DNA of 64,000 bases from Citricoccus zhacaiensis (GTDB lineage: Bacteria > Actinomycetota > Actinomycetes > Actinomycetales > Micrococcaceae): assembly GCF_014645315.1 (NCBI RefSeq), contig NZ_BMLQ01000004.1, forward strand, positions 1 through 64,000, written 5' to 3'. Below, in pieces: positions 38,749 through 47,081 of this stretch. The first letter of the stretch is position 1, and every line of letters starts with the position of its first letter. The notes beneath the pieces are model-generated. The model was not told where the DNA came from. It worked only from the letters and a program-made list of their open reading frames with translations, and did not search any database. Position numbers and translations under genes: made by a program.

Positions 38749-39867
38749 ATGCGATGGGAAGCGCAGACTCTGCAGGCCGGGGACGGGATCGAGCAGGGCG
38801 ACGGCGGCACTCCAGCCGCACCGGCCGCCCTGCTCCCGCTCTCCGGCCTGCAGCGTTCCATCACCACGCCGGAGTTCGCGGACACCACCTTCCACGAGGT
38901 CGTGGCCAAGTCGGCCCTGAACAAGGTCCCGGACTCCTCCCCCATGCCCTTCCGCTGGACCGTCAATCCCTACCGGGGCTGCACCCATGCGTGCCGGTAC
39001 TGCTACGCGCGCAACACCCACGAGTATCTGGACTTCAACGCGGGCACCGATTTCGATCAGCAGATCGTCGTCAAGGTGAACACCCCCGAGATCCTCCGGC
39101 GGGAGTTGGCACGCCCCAGCTGGAACCGCGAGCTGGTGGCCCTGGGCACCAACACGGACCCCTATCAGCGGGCGGAGGGCCGGTACCGCCTCATGCCCGG
39201 CATCATCACGGCCCTGGCGGATGCGGGCACCCCCTTCTCCATCCTGACCAAGGGCACCCTCCTGGGACGGGACCTGGACCTGCTGGCCTCGGCTTCGCGC
39301 CAGGTGCCGGTGCAGGTCTCCGTCTCCCTGGCCATGCTGGACGCGGGCCTCGCCCACCGGGTCGAACCGGGCACCCCCACACCGGCGGCACGGCTCAAGC
39401 TCATCGAGAAGCTGTCCTCGGCCGGTGCCCAGGTCACGGTCATGGCCATGCCCCTGCTGCCATGGCTCACGGATTCCGACCGCCAGTTGGAGGACCTCAT
39501 GACCGCGTTGGCCGGCGCCGGCGCCCAGTCCGTGCTGGCCGGGGCCCTGCACCTGCGGCCCGGGGCGCGGCAGTGGTATCTGCAGTGGATCGAGGAGGAC
39601 CACCCGGACCTACTGGACGGATACCGTCAGCTCTACGGCCGCAGCTCCTACGCCCCCGCCTCCTACCGCAAGGCCCTCGGCCGGCGGGCCTCCGCCGCAG
39701 CCCGGCGTCACGGCCTGAACCACGAGGGAGCCCACCGCATCACCCGGCCGGACGGGGACGGACCGAGCCCGGCGGCCCATCGCCCCGGCGCGGATGACCA
39801 CCGGGCCGCGGCCGGGACCACGGTCCCTGCCCAGCCGGTTCCCGCCCCTCAGCTGGCCCTGTTCTAG
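38749..39867 (+). CDS. Rv2578c-family radical SAM protein
   Basis: Radical SAM enzyme of 372 residues related to spore-photoproduct-lyase-like proteins. The iron-sulfur motif is CTHACRYC with Cys78, Cys82 and Cys85 (CX3CX2C), in the context NPYRGCTHACRYCYARNTHE, which is characteristic of the Rv2578c family. The C-terminal 70 residues are low-complexity. ATG 38749 (MRWEAQ) is chosen because family members start MRW and because a -10 box lies 6 bases upstream, giving a leaderless mRNA; an ATG at 38731 lies within that promoter. Substrate is unknown; a DNA-damage link is suggested by the operator-like sequence. Confidence 0.85.
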   Translation: MRWEAQTLQAGDGIEQGDGGTPAAPAALLPLSGLQRSITTPEFADTTFHEVVAKSALNKVPDSSPMPFRWTVNPYRGCTHACRYCYARNTHEYLDFNAGTDFDQQIVVKVNTPEILRRELARPSWNRELVALGTNTDPYQRAEGRYRLMPGIITALADAGTPFSILTKGTLLGRDLDLLASASRQVPVQVSVSLAMLDAGLAHRVEPGTPTPAARLKLIEKLSSAGAQVTVMAMPLLPWLTDSDRQLEDLMTALAGAGAQSVLAGALHLRPGARQWYLQWIEEDHPDLLDGYRQLYGRSSYAPASYRKALGRRASAAARRHGLNHEGAHRITRPDGDGPSPAAHRPGADDHRAAAGTTVPAQPVPAPQLALF

Positions 39868-39871
39868 AGTC

Positions 39872-40390
39872 TCAGCCCCCGGGGCGCACGAGCTCCACCA
39901 GTGCGTCCACGATGGGCCGGTCCGCCGGGATCCAGTCCAGTTCCTGCAGCGCGGCCCGGTCGAGGGCGCGCCACTCGAGCCGGTCGTGGTCCTCCAGCGG
40001 CTGGGGGTCGCCCTCGACGATCTCCGCGGTGAACACCCGCATCCTGGCCCCGTTGCCCAACAGCCATCCCTCCGGATGGTCGGCGGCCACCTCCCGGTCC
40101 AGCCGGATGTGGACCCCGAGCTCCTCGCGCACCTCCCGGACCAGCGCGGCGCGGGGGTCCTCCCCCGGCTCCACCTTGCCGCCCGGGAACTCCCAGAGGC
40201 CCGCCAGGACCTCCGGTGCACTCCGCCGGGCGGCCAGCACCACCGTCGGGGCCGCCACCTCGTCCACCACGGCAGCTCCCACGACCGGCCGGGGAGTGCC
40301 GGATTCCGGGCGGAAGGCCACTCGCGGGCCGACGTTCGGGTCCTCCACGTGGAGGGGCACGGCCGGGGTTCCCGGGGTGATGTCACTCAT
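39872..40390 (-). CDS. Nudix hydrolase, MutT-like
   Basis: Probable 8-oxo-dGTP or related nucleotide pyrophosphohydrolase, 172 residues. The complete Nudix box [24 protein letters not shown] spans about 70-93 (GX5EX7REVXEELGV). [22 protein letters not shown] before it is MutT-like. ATG 40390. Convergent with the radical SAM gene and 4 bases from its stop. A long inverted repeat lies just upstream. Confidence 0.9.
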   Translation of the reverse strand: MSDITPGTPAVPLHVEDPNVGPRVAFRPESGTPRPVVGAAVVDEVAAPTVVLAARRSAPEVLAGLWEFPGGKVEPGEDPRAALVREVREELGVHIRLDREVAADHPEGWLLGNGARMRVFTAEIVEGDPQPLEDHDRLEWRALDRAALQELDWIPADRPIVDALVELVRPGG

Positions 40391-40416
40391 CCCCCGAGCC
40401 TACCTACCCTGCCCCG

Positions 40417-40462
40417 GCGCTTTGCGGGCGATCCCCGCCGGTGGGGATCGCCCGCAAAGCGC
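40417..40462. repeat. 20-bp inverted repeat between divergent genes
   Basis: Arms 40417-40436 and 40443-40462 are exact reverse complements with a 6-base loop. It looks like a terminator hairpin but lies between two divergent starts (mutT-like and MFS), where no transcript should end. Confidence 0.7.
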
Positions 40463-40495
40463 GCCGTGGGAGCGTGGGGACCGTAGTCTGGATCA

Positions 40496-41746
40496 GTGCC
40501 GAACACCGCTGCCGACGATCTCTCCTCCCCCTCACCAGCCACGTCATCTGACTCATCTTCCTCACCTGCTGCCCGGCGCTCCGACACGCCTGGCCGCCGC
40601 GCCATCCTGCCGGGCATCCTCGCGCTCGCCCTCGGCGGCTTCGCGATCGGCACCACGGAGTTCGCCATCATGGGTCTCCTCCCCGAGGCAGTCGCAGATC
40701 TGGGCGTCGACCTGCCCGCCGGCGGCATCCTCATCTCCGCCTATGCCCTTGGCGTAGTCATCGGAGCGCCGCTGCTCGCGGCCGGTATGGCCCGGATCGA
40801 CCGGCGTACCTCCGCCCTGTGGCTGATGGCACTGTTCGTCATCGGCCACGCCGCCAGTCTGCTCGCCCCGGACTTCGCCACCATGCTCGTGGCCCGGTTC
40901 ATCTCCGGTCTGCCCCACGGCGCCTACTTCTCGGCCGCTGCCCTGGCGGCCGCCCACCTGGCCGGACCGGCCCGCCGCGGCCAGGCCATCGCCTGGGTCA
41001 TGGCGGGACTGTCCGTCGCGAACCTCATCGGCGTTCCGTTGGCCACCTGGTTGGGACAGAACTCCGGATGGCGGTGGATGTTCATCGTCACGGGGCTCTT
41101 CGGCTCCGCCACCGTGGCCGCTGTGGCGTGGCTGGTCCCCCGCGTCCCGGCTCCTCCCGGGGCCTCCGTGCGCAGTGAGCTCACGGCCCTGAGATCTCCG
41201 GCGCTCTGGCGGGCGATCGTGGTCGGCATCATCGGCTTCGCGGGCATGTTCGCCCTCTACACCTACATCGCCCCCGTCTTCACGGACGTCGGTGGAATGG
41301 CCCCGCAGCTGGTGCCGGTCATCATGGCCCTCTACGGGGTCGGCATGGTGGTCGGCACCCTGATCGGCGGCACCCTGTCCGACCGCTCGGCGCGGCGAAC
41401 CCTGCAGTTGATGCTCGCCATCGTGTCGGTGGCGCTGGCCTGCTTCAGCCTCACCGCTGAATGGTGGATCCTCTCGCTGGTGCCGCTGCTGGCCGCCGCC
41501 ATGGCCGCCTCGGCCCTGGTCCCGTCCCTGCAGGTCCTGCTCGTGGATGCGGCACCGCAGGCACCCCAATTGTCCGGAGCACTCAACCATTCGGCCCTCA
41601 ACCTGGCCAATGCCATGGGTGCCTGGGTGGGTGCCGCCGTGATCCAGGCCGGTCTCGGCCTGCAGGTGCCGGCGGGCGCCGGAGCGGCCCTGGCCGGCGT
41701 CGGGCTCCTGTTGTCCCTGATCCTGCTCCGGTCCCGCAACTCCTGA
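40496..41746 (+). CDS. MFS transporter, sugar/drug efflux type
   Basis: Twelve-helix major facilitator of 416 residues. After a Ser/Pro-rich cytoplasmic N-terminus (1-35), it has FAIGTTEFAIMGLLPEVA-like residues (GTTEFAIMGLLPEAVADL), typical of the AraJ/SotB/YdhP group of efflux proteins. GTG 40496 is 6 bases after a TAGTCT -10-like box, so the mRNA may be leaderless. Substrate cannot be told from sequence. Confidence 0.88.
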   Translation: MPNTAADDLSSPSPATSSDSSSSPAARRSDTPGRRAILPGILALALGGFAIGTTEFAIMGLLPEAVADLGVDLPAGGILISAYALGVVIGAPLLAAGMARIDRRTSALWLMALFVIGHAASLLAPDFATMLVARFISGLPHGAYFSAAALAAAHLAGPARRGQAIAWVMAGLSVANLIGVPLATWLGQNSGWRWMFIVTGLFGSATVAAVAWLVPRVPAPPGASVRSELTALRSPALWRAIVVGIIGFAGMFALYTYIAPVFTDVGGMAPQLVPVIMALYGVGMVVGTLIGGTLSDRSARRTLQLMLAIVSVALACFSLTAEWWILSLVPLLAAAMAASALVPSLQVLLVDAAPQAPQLSGALNHSALNLANAMGAWVGAAVIQAGLGLQVPAGAGAALAGVGLLLSLILLRSRNS

Positions 41747-41879
41747 AATTTCCGGCCCGGCTTGCTATGTTGTGCGCAGGCGCGGTTCCTGACCGTCCAC
41801 CAACCGTGGACTGGGAGCGCGCCGTGGACGGACACTTTCCGTATCCGTACTGCTTCACGAGCACGAAGGGGTAGACAAC

Positions 41880-42155
41880 ATGAGCATCATCAGCTGGATC
41901 ATCATGGGCCTCGTAGCAGGTGCCATCGCCCGGCTCATCCTTCCGGGCAAGCAGGGAGGTGGCTGGCTCGGCGCCCTCATCACCGGCATCATCGGCGCCA
42001 TCTTGGGTGGCTGGATCGGTGGCGCCCTGTTCAACCTCGACCTCAACGAAGGCTTCTTCGACTTCTGGACCTGGGTCTTTGCCATCATCGGCGGCGTCAT
42101 CGTTGCTTTCATCTGGCAGGCCATCACCGGCCGGCGAGACCGCACGACGGCCTGA
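41880..42155 (+). CDS. GlsB/YeaQ/YmgE-family stress membrane protein
   Basis: Small membrane protein of 91 residues with three helices (about 3-20, 29-48 and 60-82) and the Gly-rich family motifs GLVAGAIARLILPGKQGGG and GIIGAILGGWIGG. Family members are induced by stress and sit in the cytoplasmic membrane; the molecular role is not known. ATG 41880 has AAGGGG 9 bases upstream. A strong terminator follows. Confidence 0.92.
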   Translation: MSIISWIIMGLVAGAIARLILPGKQGGGWLGALITGIIGAILGGWIGGALFNLDLNEGFFDFWTWVFAIIGGVIVAFIWQAITGRRDRTTA

Positions 42156-42192
42156 TCACCCGGGTAACCCAACCAACCTCCATCCCTGATCG

Positions 42193-42227
42193 CGAAGGGC
42201 ACCCCCTGAAACAGGGGGTGCCCTTCG
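42193..42227. terminator. Bidirectional terminator
   Basis: A perfect 16-bp stem (42193-42208 with 42212-42227) with an AAA loop, followed by TCTTCT. It separates the convergent GlsB and RNA methyltransferase genes. Confidence 0.75.
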
Positions 42228-42273
42228 TCTTCTCGTGGTGGTGTCTGCGGCCGTGATTCCCGCCCGGACCACC

Positions 42274-43230
42274 TCAGGCCGAGGCGCCGTTGGGCGCGTG
42301 CTGCGCCATGGCCGAGGCGTAGAGGCAGACCGTGGCGGCCGTGGCCACGTTGAGTGATTCGGCCCGCCCGTACAGCGGGACCGCCACCCGCTCGGCGGCC
42401 AGGGCCAGCTCATTGGCGGACAGCCCTTGGGCCTCGTTGCCGAACAACCAGGCCGTCGGACCGGCCAGCAGGCCGGACGGCGGCCGGTCCAGTACCACGG
42501 ACCCGTAGCCGTCCGCTGCCAGTACCGCCAGGCCGCGGTCGCGAAGCATGCCCACTGCGGTGGCAGCCTCCACCCCGGTCACGACCGGTACGTGGAACAG
42601 CGATCCGGCCGTGGAGCGCACCACCTTGGGGTTGAACACGTCCACGGAACCGGCCGTCAGCACCACCGCGCCGGCCCCTGAGGCATCGGCCGCCCGCAGG
42701 ATGGTCCCCGCGTTGCCGGGGTCCTGGACTCGGCACAGGACGGCGGCCAGCCGTGGTTCCGGAAGGGCAGCGAGGACGGTGGCGGCGCCGGTGTCCGGGA
42801 TGTGACAGACAGTGATGATGCCCTGCCCGGTGACGGCATCGGCCAGGGCGTCCAGGACCTCGTCGGTCACCCACCGCACCATCACGTTCCGATCGGCGGC
42901 ACGGCGGACCAGTTCCGCCAGCTCCGGGTCACGGTCTGCCACTCGAGTGGAGAGGTAGACGGATTCCACGACCCGGCCCGGAATCCACTGGGTGTAGCCG
43001 TCCAGACCAGCCAGCTGACGATCGGCGGCCTGGACAGGGCCGGCATCGTGGTCGGGACGAGGGCCCAGCATCCCCAGGTGAGCCCGCAGCGCCTCCCGGG
43101 AGGATTGTGGCCCCTCGGCCAGGAACAAGCCGTCCCGGGAACGCGACGAGCGCCCCGCCAGGCGTGCGACCTTCCTGACCCGGTCGGCCCGGGGGTTGGT
43201 CATCACGTCCTGGTCGGGGCGCTCGTTCAT
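42274..43230 (-). CDS. TrmH/SpoU-family RNA 2'-O-methyltransferase
   Basis: SPOUT methyltransferase of 318 residues. An N-terminal substrate-binding domain (about 15-140) precedes the knot domain with motif 1 VQDPGNAGTILRAADASGA, motif 2 WLFGNEAQGLS and motif 3 VPLYGRAESLNVATAATVCLY. These place it with enzymes acting on 23S rRNA or tRNA, using SAM. ATG 43230 or ATG 43203 (AGGA upstream) could be the start. It follows rplT, a common actinobacterial arrangement, and may be cotranscribed with infC-rpmI-rplT. Confidence 0.9.
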   Translation of the reverse strand: MNERPDQDVMTNPRADRVRKVARLAGRSSRSRDGLFLAEGPQSSREALRAHLGMLGPRPDHDAGPVQAADRQLAGLDGYTQWIPGRVVESVYLSTRVADRDPELAELVRRAADRNVMVRWVTDEVLDALADAVTGQGIITVCHIPDTGAATVLAALPEPRLAAVLCRVQDPGNAGTILRAADASGAGAVVLTAGSVDVFNPKVVRSTAGSLFHVPVVTGVEAATAVGMLRDRGLAVLAADGYGSVVLDRPPSGLLAGPTAWLFGNEAQGLSANELALAAERVAVPLYGRAESLNVATAATVCLYASAMAQHAPNGASA

Positions 43231-43286
43231 GGTGTTCCGAGTTCAGTGGCGGCCCTGAGGCCGCCACCGTCACCGGGTGCGCGTAC

Positions 43287-43673
43287 TTACTTCGCGACTG
43301 CCGGGGCGTTGACGTCAGCCGGCAGGGCTGCGCGGGAGGCCGTCACCAGGGCGGCGAACGCGGCAGAGTCGGACACGGCCAGCTCGGCGAGCATGCGGCG
43401 GTCCACCTCGATGCCGGCCAGCTTGAGGCCCTGCATGAAGCGGTTGTAGGTCATGCCGTTGGCGCGGGAGGCCGCGTTGATACGGGTGATCCACAGCCGG
43501 CGGAAGTCGCCCTTGCGCTTCTTGCGGTGCTGGTAGTTGTAGACATACGAGTGCAGCAGCTGTTCCTTGGCCTTGCGGTAAAGGCGGGAACGCTGTCCGC
43601 GGTAACCGGCCGCGCGGTCCAAGACCACCCGGCGCTTCTTGTGGGCGTTGACTGCCCGCTTCACACGTGCCAC
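43287..43673 (-). CDS. rplT: 50S ribosomal protein L20
   Basis: 128-residue ribosomal protein that binds 23S rRNA early in 50S assembly. It begins [15 protein letters not shown] and contains [24 protein letters not shown] start with GAAGGAG 7 bases upstream. Third gene of infC-rpmI-rplT. Confidence 0.98.
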   Translation of the reverse strand: MARVKRAVNAHKKRRVVLDRAAGYRGQRSRLYRKAKEQLLHSYVYNYQHRKKRKGDFRRLWITRINAASRANGMTYNRFMQGLKLAGIEVDRRMLAELAVSDSAAFAALVTASRAALPADVNAPAVAK

Positions 43674-43761
43674 GTGCGTACTCCTTCGAATCGATGCCCA
43701 CCGCGTTCTTCGTCAGTCGCGGCGGCTAGCTGTGTGCGGCCGCGAGGGCCACGGGGAAATG

Positions 43762-43956
43762 TCAGATGCCCAGCATCCGCTTGATGGTCTTGACGTTGGC
43801 CTTGGAGACCAACTCATCGGAGGCCAGACGGCGGGTCAGCGTGGAGGGCTTGTGCTCCAAGTAGTGGCGGCGGTTGGCCTGCTGACGCATCAGCTTGCCG
43901 GAACCGGTCACGCGGAAGCGCTTCTTGGCTCCGCTGTGGGTCTTCATCTTCGGCAT
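43762..43956 (-). CDS. rpmI: 50S ribosomal protein L35
   Basis: 64-residue basic protein of the large subunit, starting [26 protein letters not shown] stands 10 bases upstream of ATG 43956. Between infC and rplT as in most bacteria. Confidence 0.98.
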   Translation of the reverse strand: MPKMKTHSGAKKRFRVTGSGKLMRQQANRRHYLEHKPSTLTRRLASDELVSKANVKTIKRMLGI

Positions 43957-43980
43957 GGCTGCCGTTCTCCTTCATGTTGG

Positions 43981-44003
43981 CTGTCCGCCCGTCGGGCGGA
44001 CAG
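43981..44003 (-). promoter_or_regulatory. Hairpin in the rpmI leader
   Basis: CTGTCCGCCC and GGGCGGACAG (43981-43990, 43994-44003) form a perfect 10-bp stem with a 3-base loop, 25 bases before the rpmI start. It could dampen transcription or translation of rpmI-rplT relative to infC. Confidence 0.45.
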
Positions 44004-44082
44004 TGCTACGTGGACCCTCCCGGAGGTGGGGCCGATCTGGTCCGTACCGACCTGGAGCCGGTGACGAAAGGGTGGTGCTGGT

Positions 44083-45129
44083 CTACTTGCTTCCGCCCGG
44101 CTTGGGGCCGGGCCTCGGCGTTGCACCGGGCTTGGGTGCCGCAGACGGCTTCGGCATGGCCGGCTTGGGAGCCGGTGCCGGCTTCGCGGCAGGCTTGGCC
44201 GCCGCAGGCTTGGGTGCCGCGGCAGGCTTGGCCGCCGCGGGCTTCGGTGCGGCAGCAGGCTTGGCGGCAGCAGGCCTCGCGGTCGCCGGCTTGGCGGCCG
44301 GAGCTGCCTTGACCGGAGCCGGCTTGTCTGCCGGAGCCTCCTTGGCCGGGGCAGTCTGCGGGGCCTTCTGGTCTGCAGGCTTCTCGGCCGGCTTCTCCAC
44401 CGGGGCCTTCGGAGCGTCCACGGCCGGAGCCTCGGTACCGGCCTGGGCCAGCTTCTTCAGCTCTTCCGGCATGGCATCCGACATCGTGCTGGACAGCGGT
44501 GCCGAGGAAGTATCCTCGGCGACCTTCTGCTTCGCCTCGCGGGCCGCCACGTCTCGACGGGAACCGACGCGTTCCTGCCTCGGCTCCTGGTGCTTGCGCG
44601 CCTCGGCACGGGCCTCCGACTTGTTCTTCAGCGGACCGATGACCATGACCATGTTGCGGCCGTCCTGGCGCGGGCTCGACTCGACCATGCCGACATCGGC
44701 CACGTCCTCGGCGAACTTCTGGAGCAGGCGGATGCCCAGCTCGGGGCGCTGCTGCTCACGCCCACGGAACTGGATCATGGCCTTGACCTTGTCCCCAGCG
44801 GTGAGGAACTTGCGGGCATGACCGGTCTTGGTCTCGTAGTCGTGCTTGTCGATCTTCAGGCGGAAGCGGACTTCCTTGAGGATCGTGTTGGTCTGGTTCT
44901 TCCGGGCCTCACGGGCCTTGACAGCGGCCTCGTACTTCCACTTGCCGAAGTCCATGAGCTTGCAGACCGGCGGCTTGGCCGTGGGGGCCACTTCAACGAG
45001 GTCCAGATCGGCCTCGGCGGCTAGACGCAACGCATCCTCGATGCGCACAATTCCCACCTGTTCGCCCTGGGGGCCGACCAGGCGCACCTCGGGCACGCGG
45101 ATCCGTTCGTTGATTCTTGGCTCGCTAAT
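44083..45129 (-). CDS. infC: Translation initiation factor IF-3 with long Ala/Pro/Lys tail
   Basis: IF-3 keeps ribosomal subunits apart and checks initiator-tRNA and start-codon pairing. Residues 1-180 are the normal two-domain factor ([49 protein letters not shown]). The start is ATT at 45129, with CAGGAG 8 bases upstream; homology begins exactly there. ATT/AUU starts are known for infC and let IF-3 repress its own translation. Residues from about 185 to 348 form a low-complexity tail of Ala, Pro and Lys repeats, nearly doubling the length. Such tails occur in Actinobacteria; function unknown. Confidence 0.95.
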   Translation of the reverse strand: MSEPRINERIRVPEVRLVGPQGEQVGIVRIEDALRLAAEADLDLVEVAPTAKPPVCKLMDFGKWKYEAAVKAREARKNQTNTILKEVRFRLKIDKHDYETKTGHARKFLTAGDKVKAMIQFRGREQQRPELGIRLLQKFAEDVADVGMVESSPRQDGRNMVMVIGPLKNKSEARAEARKHQEPRQERVGSRRDVAAREAKQKVAEDTSSAPLSSTMSDAMPEELKKLAQAGTEAPAVDAPKAPVEKPAEKPADQKAPQTAPAKEAPADKPAPVKAAPAAKPATARPAAAKPAAAPKPAAAKPAAAPKPAAAKPAAKPAPAPKPAMPKPSAAPKPGATPRPGPKPGGSK

Positions 45130-45162
45130 CTTGCAACTCCTGTTTCTGGACGCTGTGGATGC

Positions 45163-45241
45163 GGAGCCGCCATCCCGGTGCGGCTCCCTGCGCAGATCCG
45201 GAGACAACTAAGGCCTCCGTGCTCAACGCAGACGGAGGCCT
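45163..45241 (-). promoter_or_regulatory. infC leader with two hairpins
   Basis: Between infC and the divergent DUF1844 gene (327 bases without a gene) are two stems on the infC side: 45163-45170 with 45180-45187 (8 bp), and 45211-45220 with 45232-45241 (10 bp, perfect). On the infC strand the 10-bp hairpin comes first and is followed by TAGTTGT. An attenuator-type control of the infC operon is plausible. Confidence 0.45.
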
Positions 45242-45456
45242 GGCCGACGGACGTATCCGCCGACCCATCGGCCGACTGGTCCCCTTCCGGGGCCGTCCGA
45301 CCGGTGACCCGGCAACTCGGTCCGCCGAGGCGGACATCCTGCTGACGCGGGTGGGAGATGGCCTCCACTTCGATGACTGATCTCGTCACCCATCTCACAT
45401 CCGTACTGCAGTGGAATGGGACACGGGACCAGTTGGTCTGTGACAAGCTTACCAGC

Positions 45457-45828
45457 ATGAATGACGAACAGCAGAATCCCTCCCCCTCGGACGATCCCGT
45501 CAACGATCGGGTGCGGGAGATCCACGAGGTCCCGGCCGTGGAACTCATCAACACCGCCGCCGTGCACCTCATGACCGCCTCTGCGGTGAAGGTCGGTCTG
45601 GCTGACACGCCGAACGCCGAGGAACTGATCGACCTGGACGAGGCGCGCAAGCTGATCACCGCGCTGGCCGGCCTGGTCACGTCCGCCGCCCCGGAGATCG
45701 GCAGCCAGCACGCCGGCCCCTTGCGTGACGGACTGCGTTCGCTGCAGCTGGCGTTCCGCGAGGCCTCGCCCTTCCCGGACGCCCCCGGCAAGGGTCCGGG
45801 CGAGAAGTACACCGGTGCCGTGAACTGA
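45457..45828 (+). CDS. DUF1844 domain-containing protein
   Basis: Small acidic cytosolic protein of 123 residues. VPAVELINTAAVHLMTASAV (about 25-45) and EELIDLDEARKLITALAGLV (about 55-75) are the conserved helical parts of the DUF1844 family, a widespread actinobacterial family of unknown function commonly divergent from infC. ATG 45457 is chosen by homology; there is no clear ribosome site, so it may be leaderless. Confidence 0.88.
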   Translation: MNDEQQNPSPSDDPVNDRVREIHEVPAVELINTAAVHLMTASAVKVGLADTPNAEELIDLDEARKLITALAGLVTSAAPEIGSQHAGPLRDGLRSLQLAFREASPFPDAPGKGPGEKYTGAVN

Positions 45829-45872
45829 CCTGCACCCCGGCCGCACCAACGGCCCCCTCGTGAACAGACCCC

Positions 45873-45908
45873 CGGGCCCGGCCCCGTCCTCGGACGGTGC
45901 CGGGCCCG
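45873..45908. terminator. Bidirectional terminator hairpin
   Basis: A 10-bp perfect stem (45873-45882 with 45899-45908) with an inner CCGTC/GACGG stem. It lies between the convergent DUF1844 and membrane-protein genes. Confidence 0.6.
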
Positions 45909-45932
45909 CATGTTTCGGCCCGGAGCCGCCCT

Positions 45933-46364
45933 TCAGCGGTGGAGGCCCGCCAGGTGCTCTGCGACCTGGCGGCTGAACATCAAGAACAGGATCCCGGCGG
46001 CCGGCACCAGGAAGAGCAGCCCGGTCGCCACGTTCCCGGCCGAGAAGAAGCTGACGGACAGGATCACGGCGAACAGCTCGATCACCACCACGGCGGCCCG
46101 GACCCAGGCCCTGCCGGCCCACAGGCTCAGACCCGCAGCACCGATCCAGATTCCCGCGGCCGCGACGAGGACCACCAGGAAGATCTGCGCGCCCAGGTTC
46201 AGCACGCCGCTGCCGATCTCGAGGGCGAACACCACGGCGACACCGAGGACCGCGAGGGCTTGAAGGAGCAACAGCACGGTCAGCGCCACCACCGACGGCG
46301 CCCGGTGCGCGCGTTCGGGAGGGGTGGATGACCGGGGGTTGGCCTGGTGTTCTGGCGTGGGCAC
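45933..46364 (-). CDS. Four-helix membrane protein
   Basis: Unrecognised membrane protein of about 143 residues with four predicted helices (roughly 25-45, 55-75, 80-100 and 105-130) after a Pro/Ser-rich cytoplasmic N-terminus. No catalytic motif is visible. GTG 46364 is the best start on length, with only a weak AGAAAG upstream; translation from further up would add an Arg-rich leader. Similar small proteins next to whiB1 occur in Micrococcaceae. Function unknown. Confidence 0.6.
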   Translation of the reverse strand: MPTPEHQANPRSSTPPERAHRAPSVVALTVLLLLQALAVLGVAVVFALEIGSGVLNLGAQIFLVVLVAAAGIWIGAAGLSLWAGRAWVRAAVVVIELFAVILSVSFFSAGNVATGLLFLVPAAGILFLMFSRQVAEHLAGLHR

Positions 46365-46506
46365 GGCATCCGGCTTTCTGTTGCTCTGCGGGCTGATGGC
46401 CGCACCCTTGACAGTGGTGACGGCGGGCCGGAATAGTCTACGGCACCCGTTCCGCGCTGTGATCAACATCGCATGATAACCGCAAGTTAACCTGCTGGGC
46501 CTCTTG

Positions 46507-46535
46507 TTTACTCGTAATCGACATGAAAAGATATT
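46507..46535 (+). promoter_or_regulatory. Candidate whiB promoter
   Basis: TTTACT (46507-46512) and GATATT (46530-46535) are 17 bases apart in an AT-rich patch. Transcription would start about 150 bases upstream of whiB, just before a terminator-like hairpin. Confidence 0.4.
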
Positions 46536-46551
46536 TCACGAAGTTCAGCGG

Positions 46552-46575
46552 GGGTCGTCGCAACGGCCCTTTTTT
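46552..46575 (+). terminator. Intrinsic terminator in the whiB leader
   Basis: GGGTCGT (46552-46558) pairs with ACGGCCC (46563-46569, one G-T pair), loop CGCA, followed by TTTTTT (46570-46575). This is a canonical terminator, rare in this window, placed 118 bases before the whiB start. Confidence 0.5.
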
Positions 46576-46692
46576 GCTGCCATCGACAGGATGCTGCAGA
46601 TCAACCCCCGCTTGAGGACTACCGTCCGATGACCCGAGACAGTATTGCCGGGGCCACCCGTGTGCCCGGCAGCGAAGGAGTGAACGATCAGC

Positions 46693-46941
46693 ATGGATTG
46701 GCGTAGCCGGGCAGCGTGCCTGGACAAGGACCCGGAACTTTTCTTCCCGGTGGGGAACACGGGTCCGGCCCTGCTCCAGATCGAAGAGGCCAAGGCTGTC
46801 TGCCGCACCTGTGAAGTGGTCGACACGTGCCTGCAGTGGGCCATCGAGTCCGGACAGGACTCCGGCGTCTGGGGCGGCATGAGCGAGGATGAGCGCCGCG
46901 CCCTCAAGCGCCGGGCCGCCCGCGCCCGTCGCGCCTCCTAG
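46693..46941 (+). CDS. whiB1: WhiB-family [4Fe-4S] transcription factor, WhiB1-like
   Basis: 82-residue redox- and NO-sensitive regulator. Cys9, Cys37, Cys40 and Cys46 hold the cluster and their positions equal those of M. tuberculosis WhiB1. The turn GVWGGMSEDERR (about 58-69) contacts the sigma factor, and the C-terminal RRAARARRAS binds DNA. ATG 46693 with AAGGAG upstream. The adjacent convergent kinase gene is PdtaS-like, the same pairing as Rv3219-Rv3220c, which supports the WhiB1 assignment. Confidence 0.93.
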   Translation: MDWRSRAACLDKDPELFFPVGNTGPALLQIEEAKAVCRTCEVVDTCLQWAIESGQDSGVWGGMSEDERRALKRRAARARRAS

Positions 46942-46980
46942 TACGGAGGCCAGACCGGGAACCTCCCACACCACAGCCAC

Positions 46981-47018
46981 GTCACAGGCCCTGACCCCGT
47001 GGGGTCGGGGCCTGTGAC
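46981..47018. terminator. Terminator between whiB1 and pdtaS
   Basis: 18-bp stem (46981-46998 with 47001-47018) with one G-T type mismatch and a 2-base loop, between the convergent genes. Confidence 0.7.
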
Positions 47019-47025
47019 GTGTCCC

Positions 47026-47077
47026 GTCAAGACTCTTGGCACTCCATCAATGAGTCAAGACTCTTGGCACTCCATCA
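47026..47077. repeat. Two tandem 24-bp direct repeats
   Basis: A 24-base unit occurs at 47026-47049 and again identically at 47054-47077 (period 28). Each copy contains the palindrome CAAGACTCTTG followed by GCACTC. It lies between the terminator and the end of the kinase gene. Confidence 0.85.
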
Positions 47078-47081
47078 GTGA

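Noticed and set aside
47026-47077. CIRCE heat-shock operator
   Set aside because: TTGGCACTC resembles half of CIRCE (TTAGCACTC), but there is no GAGTGCTAA partner at the right spacing.
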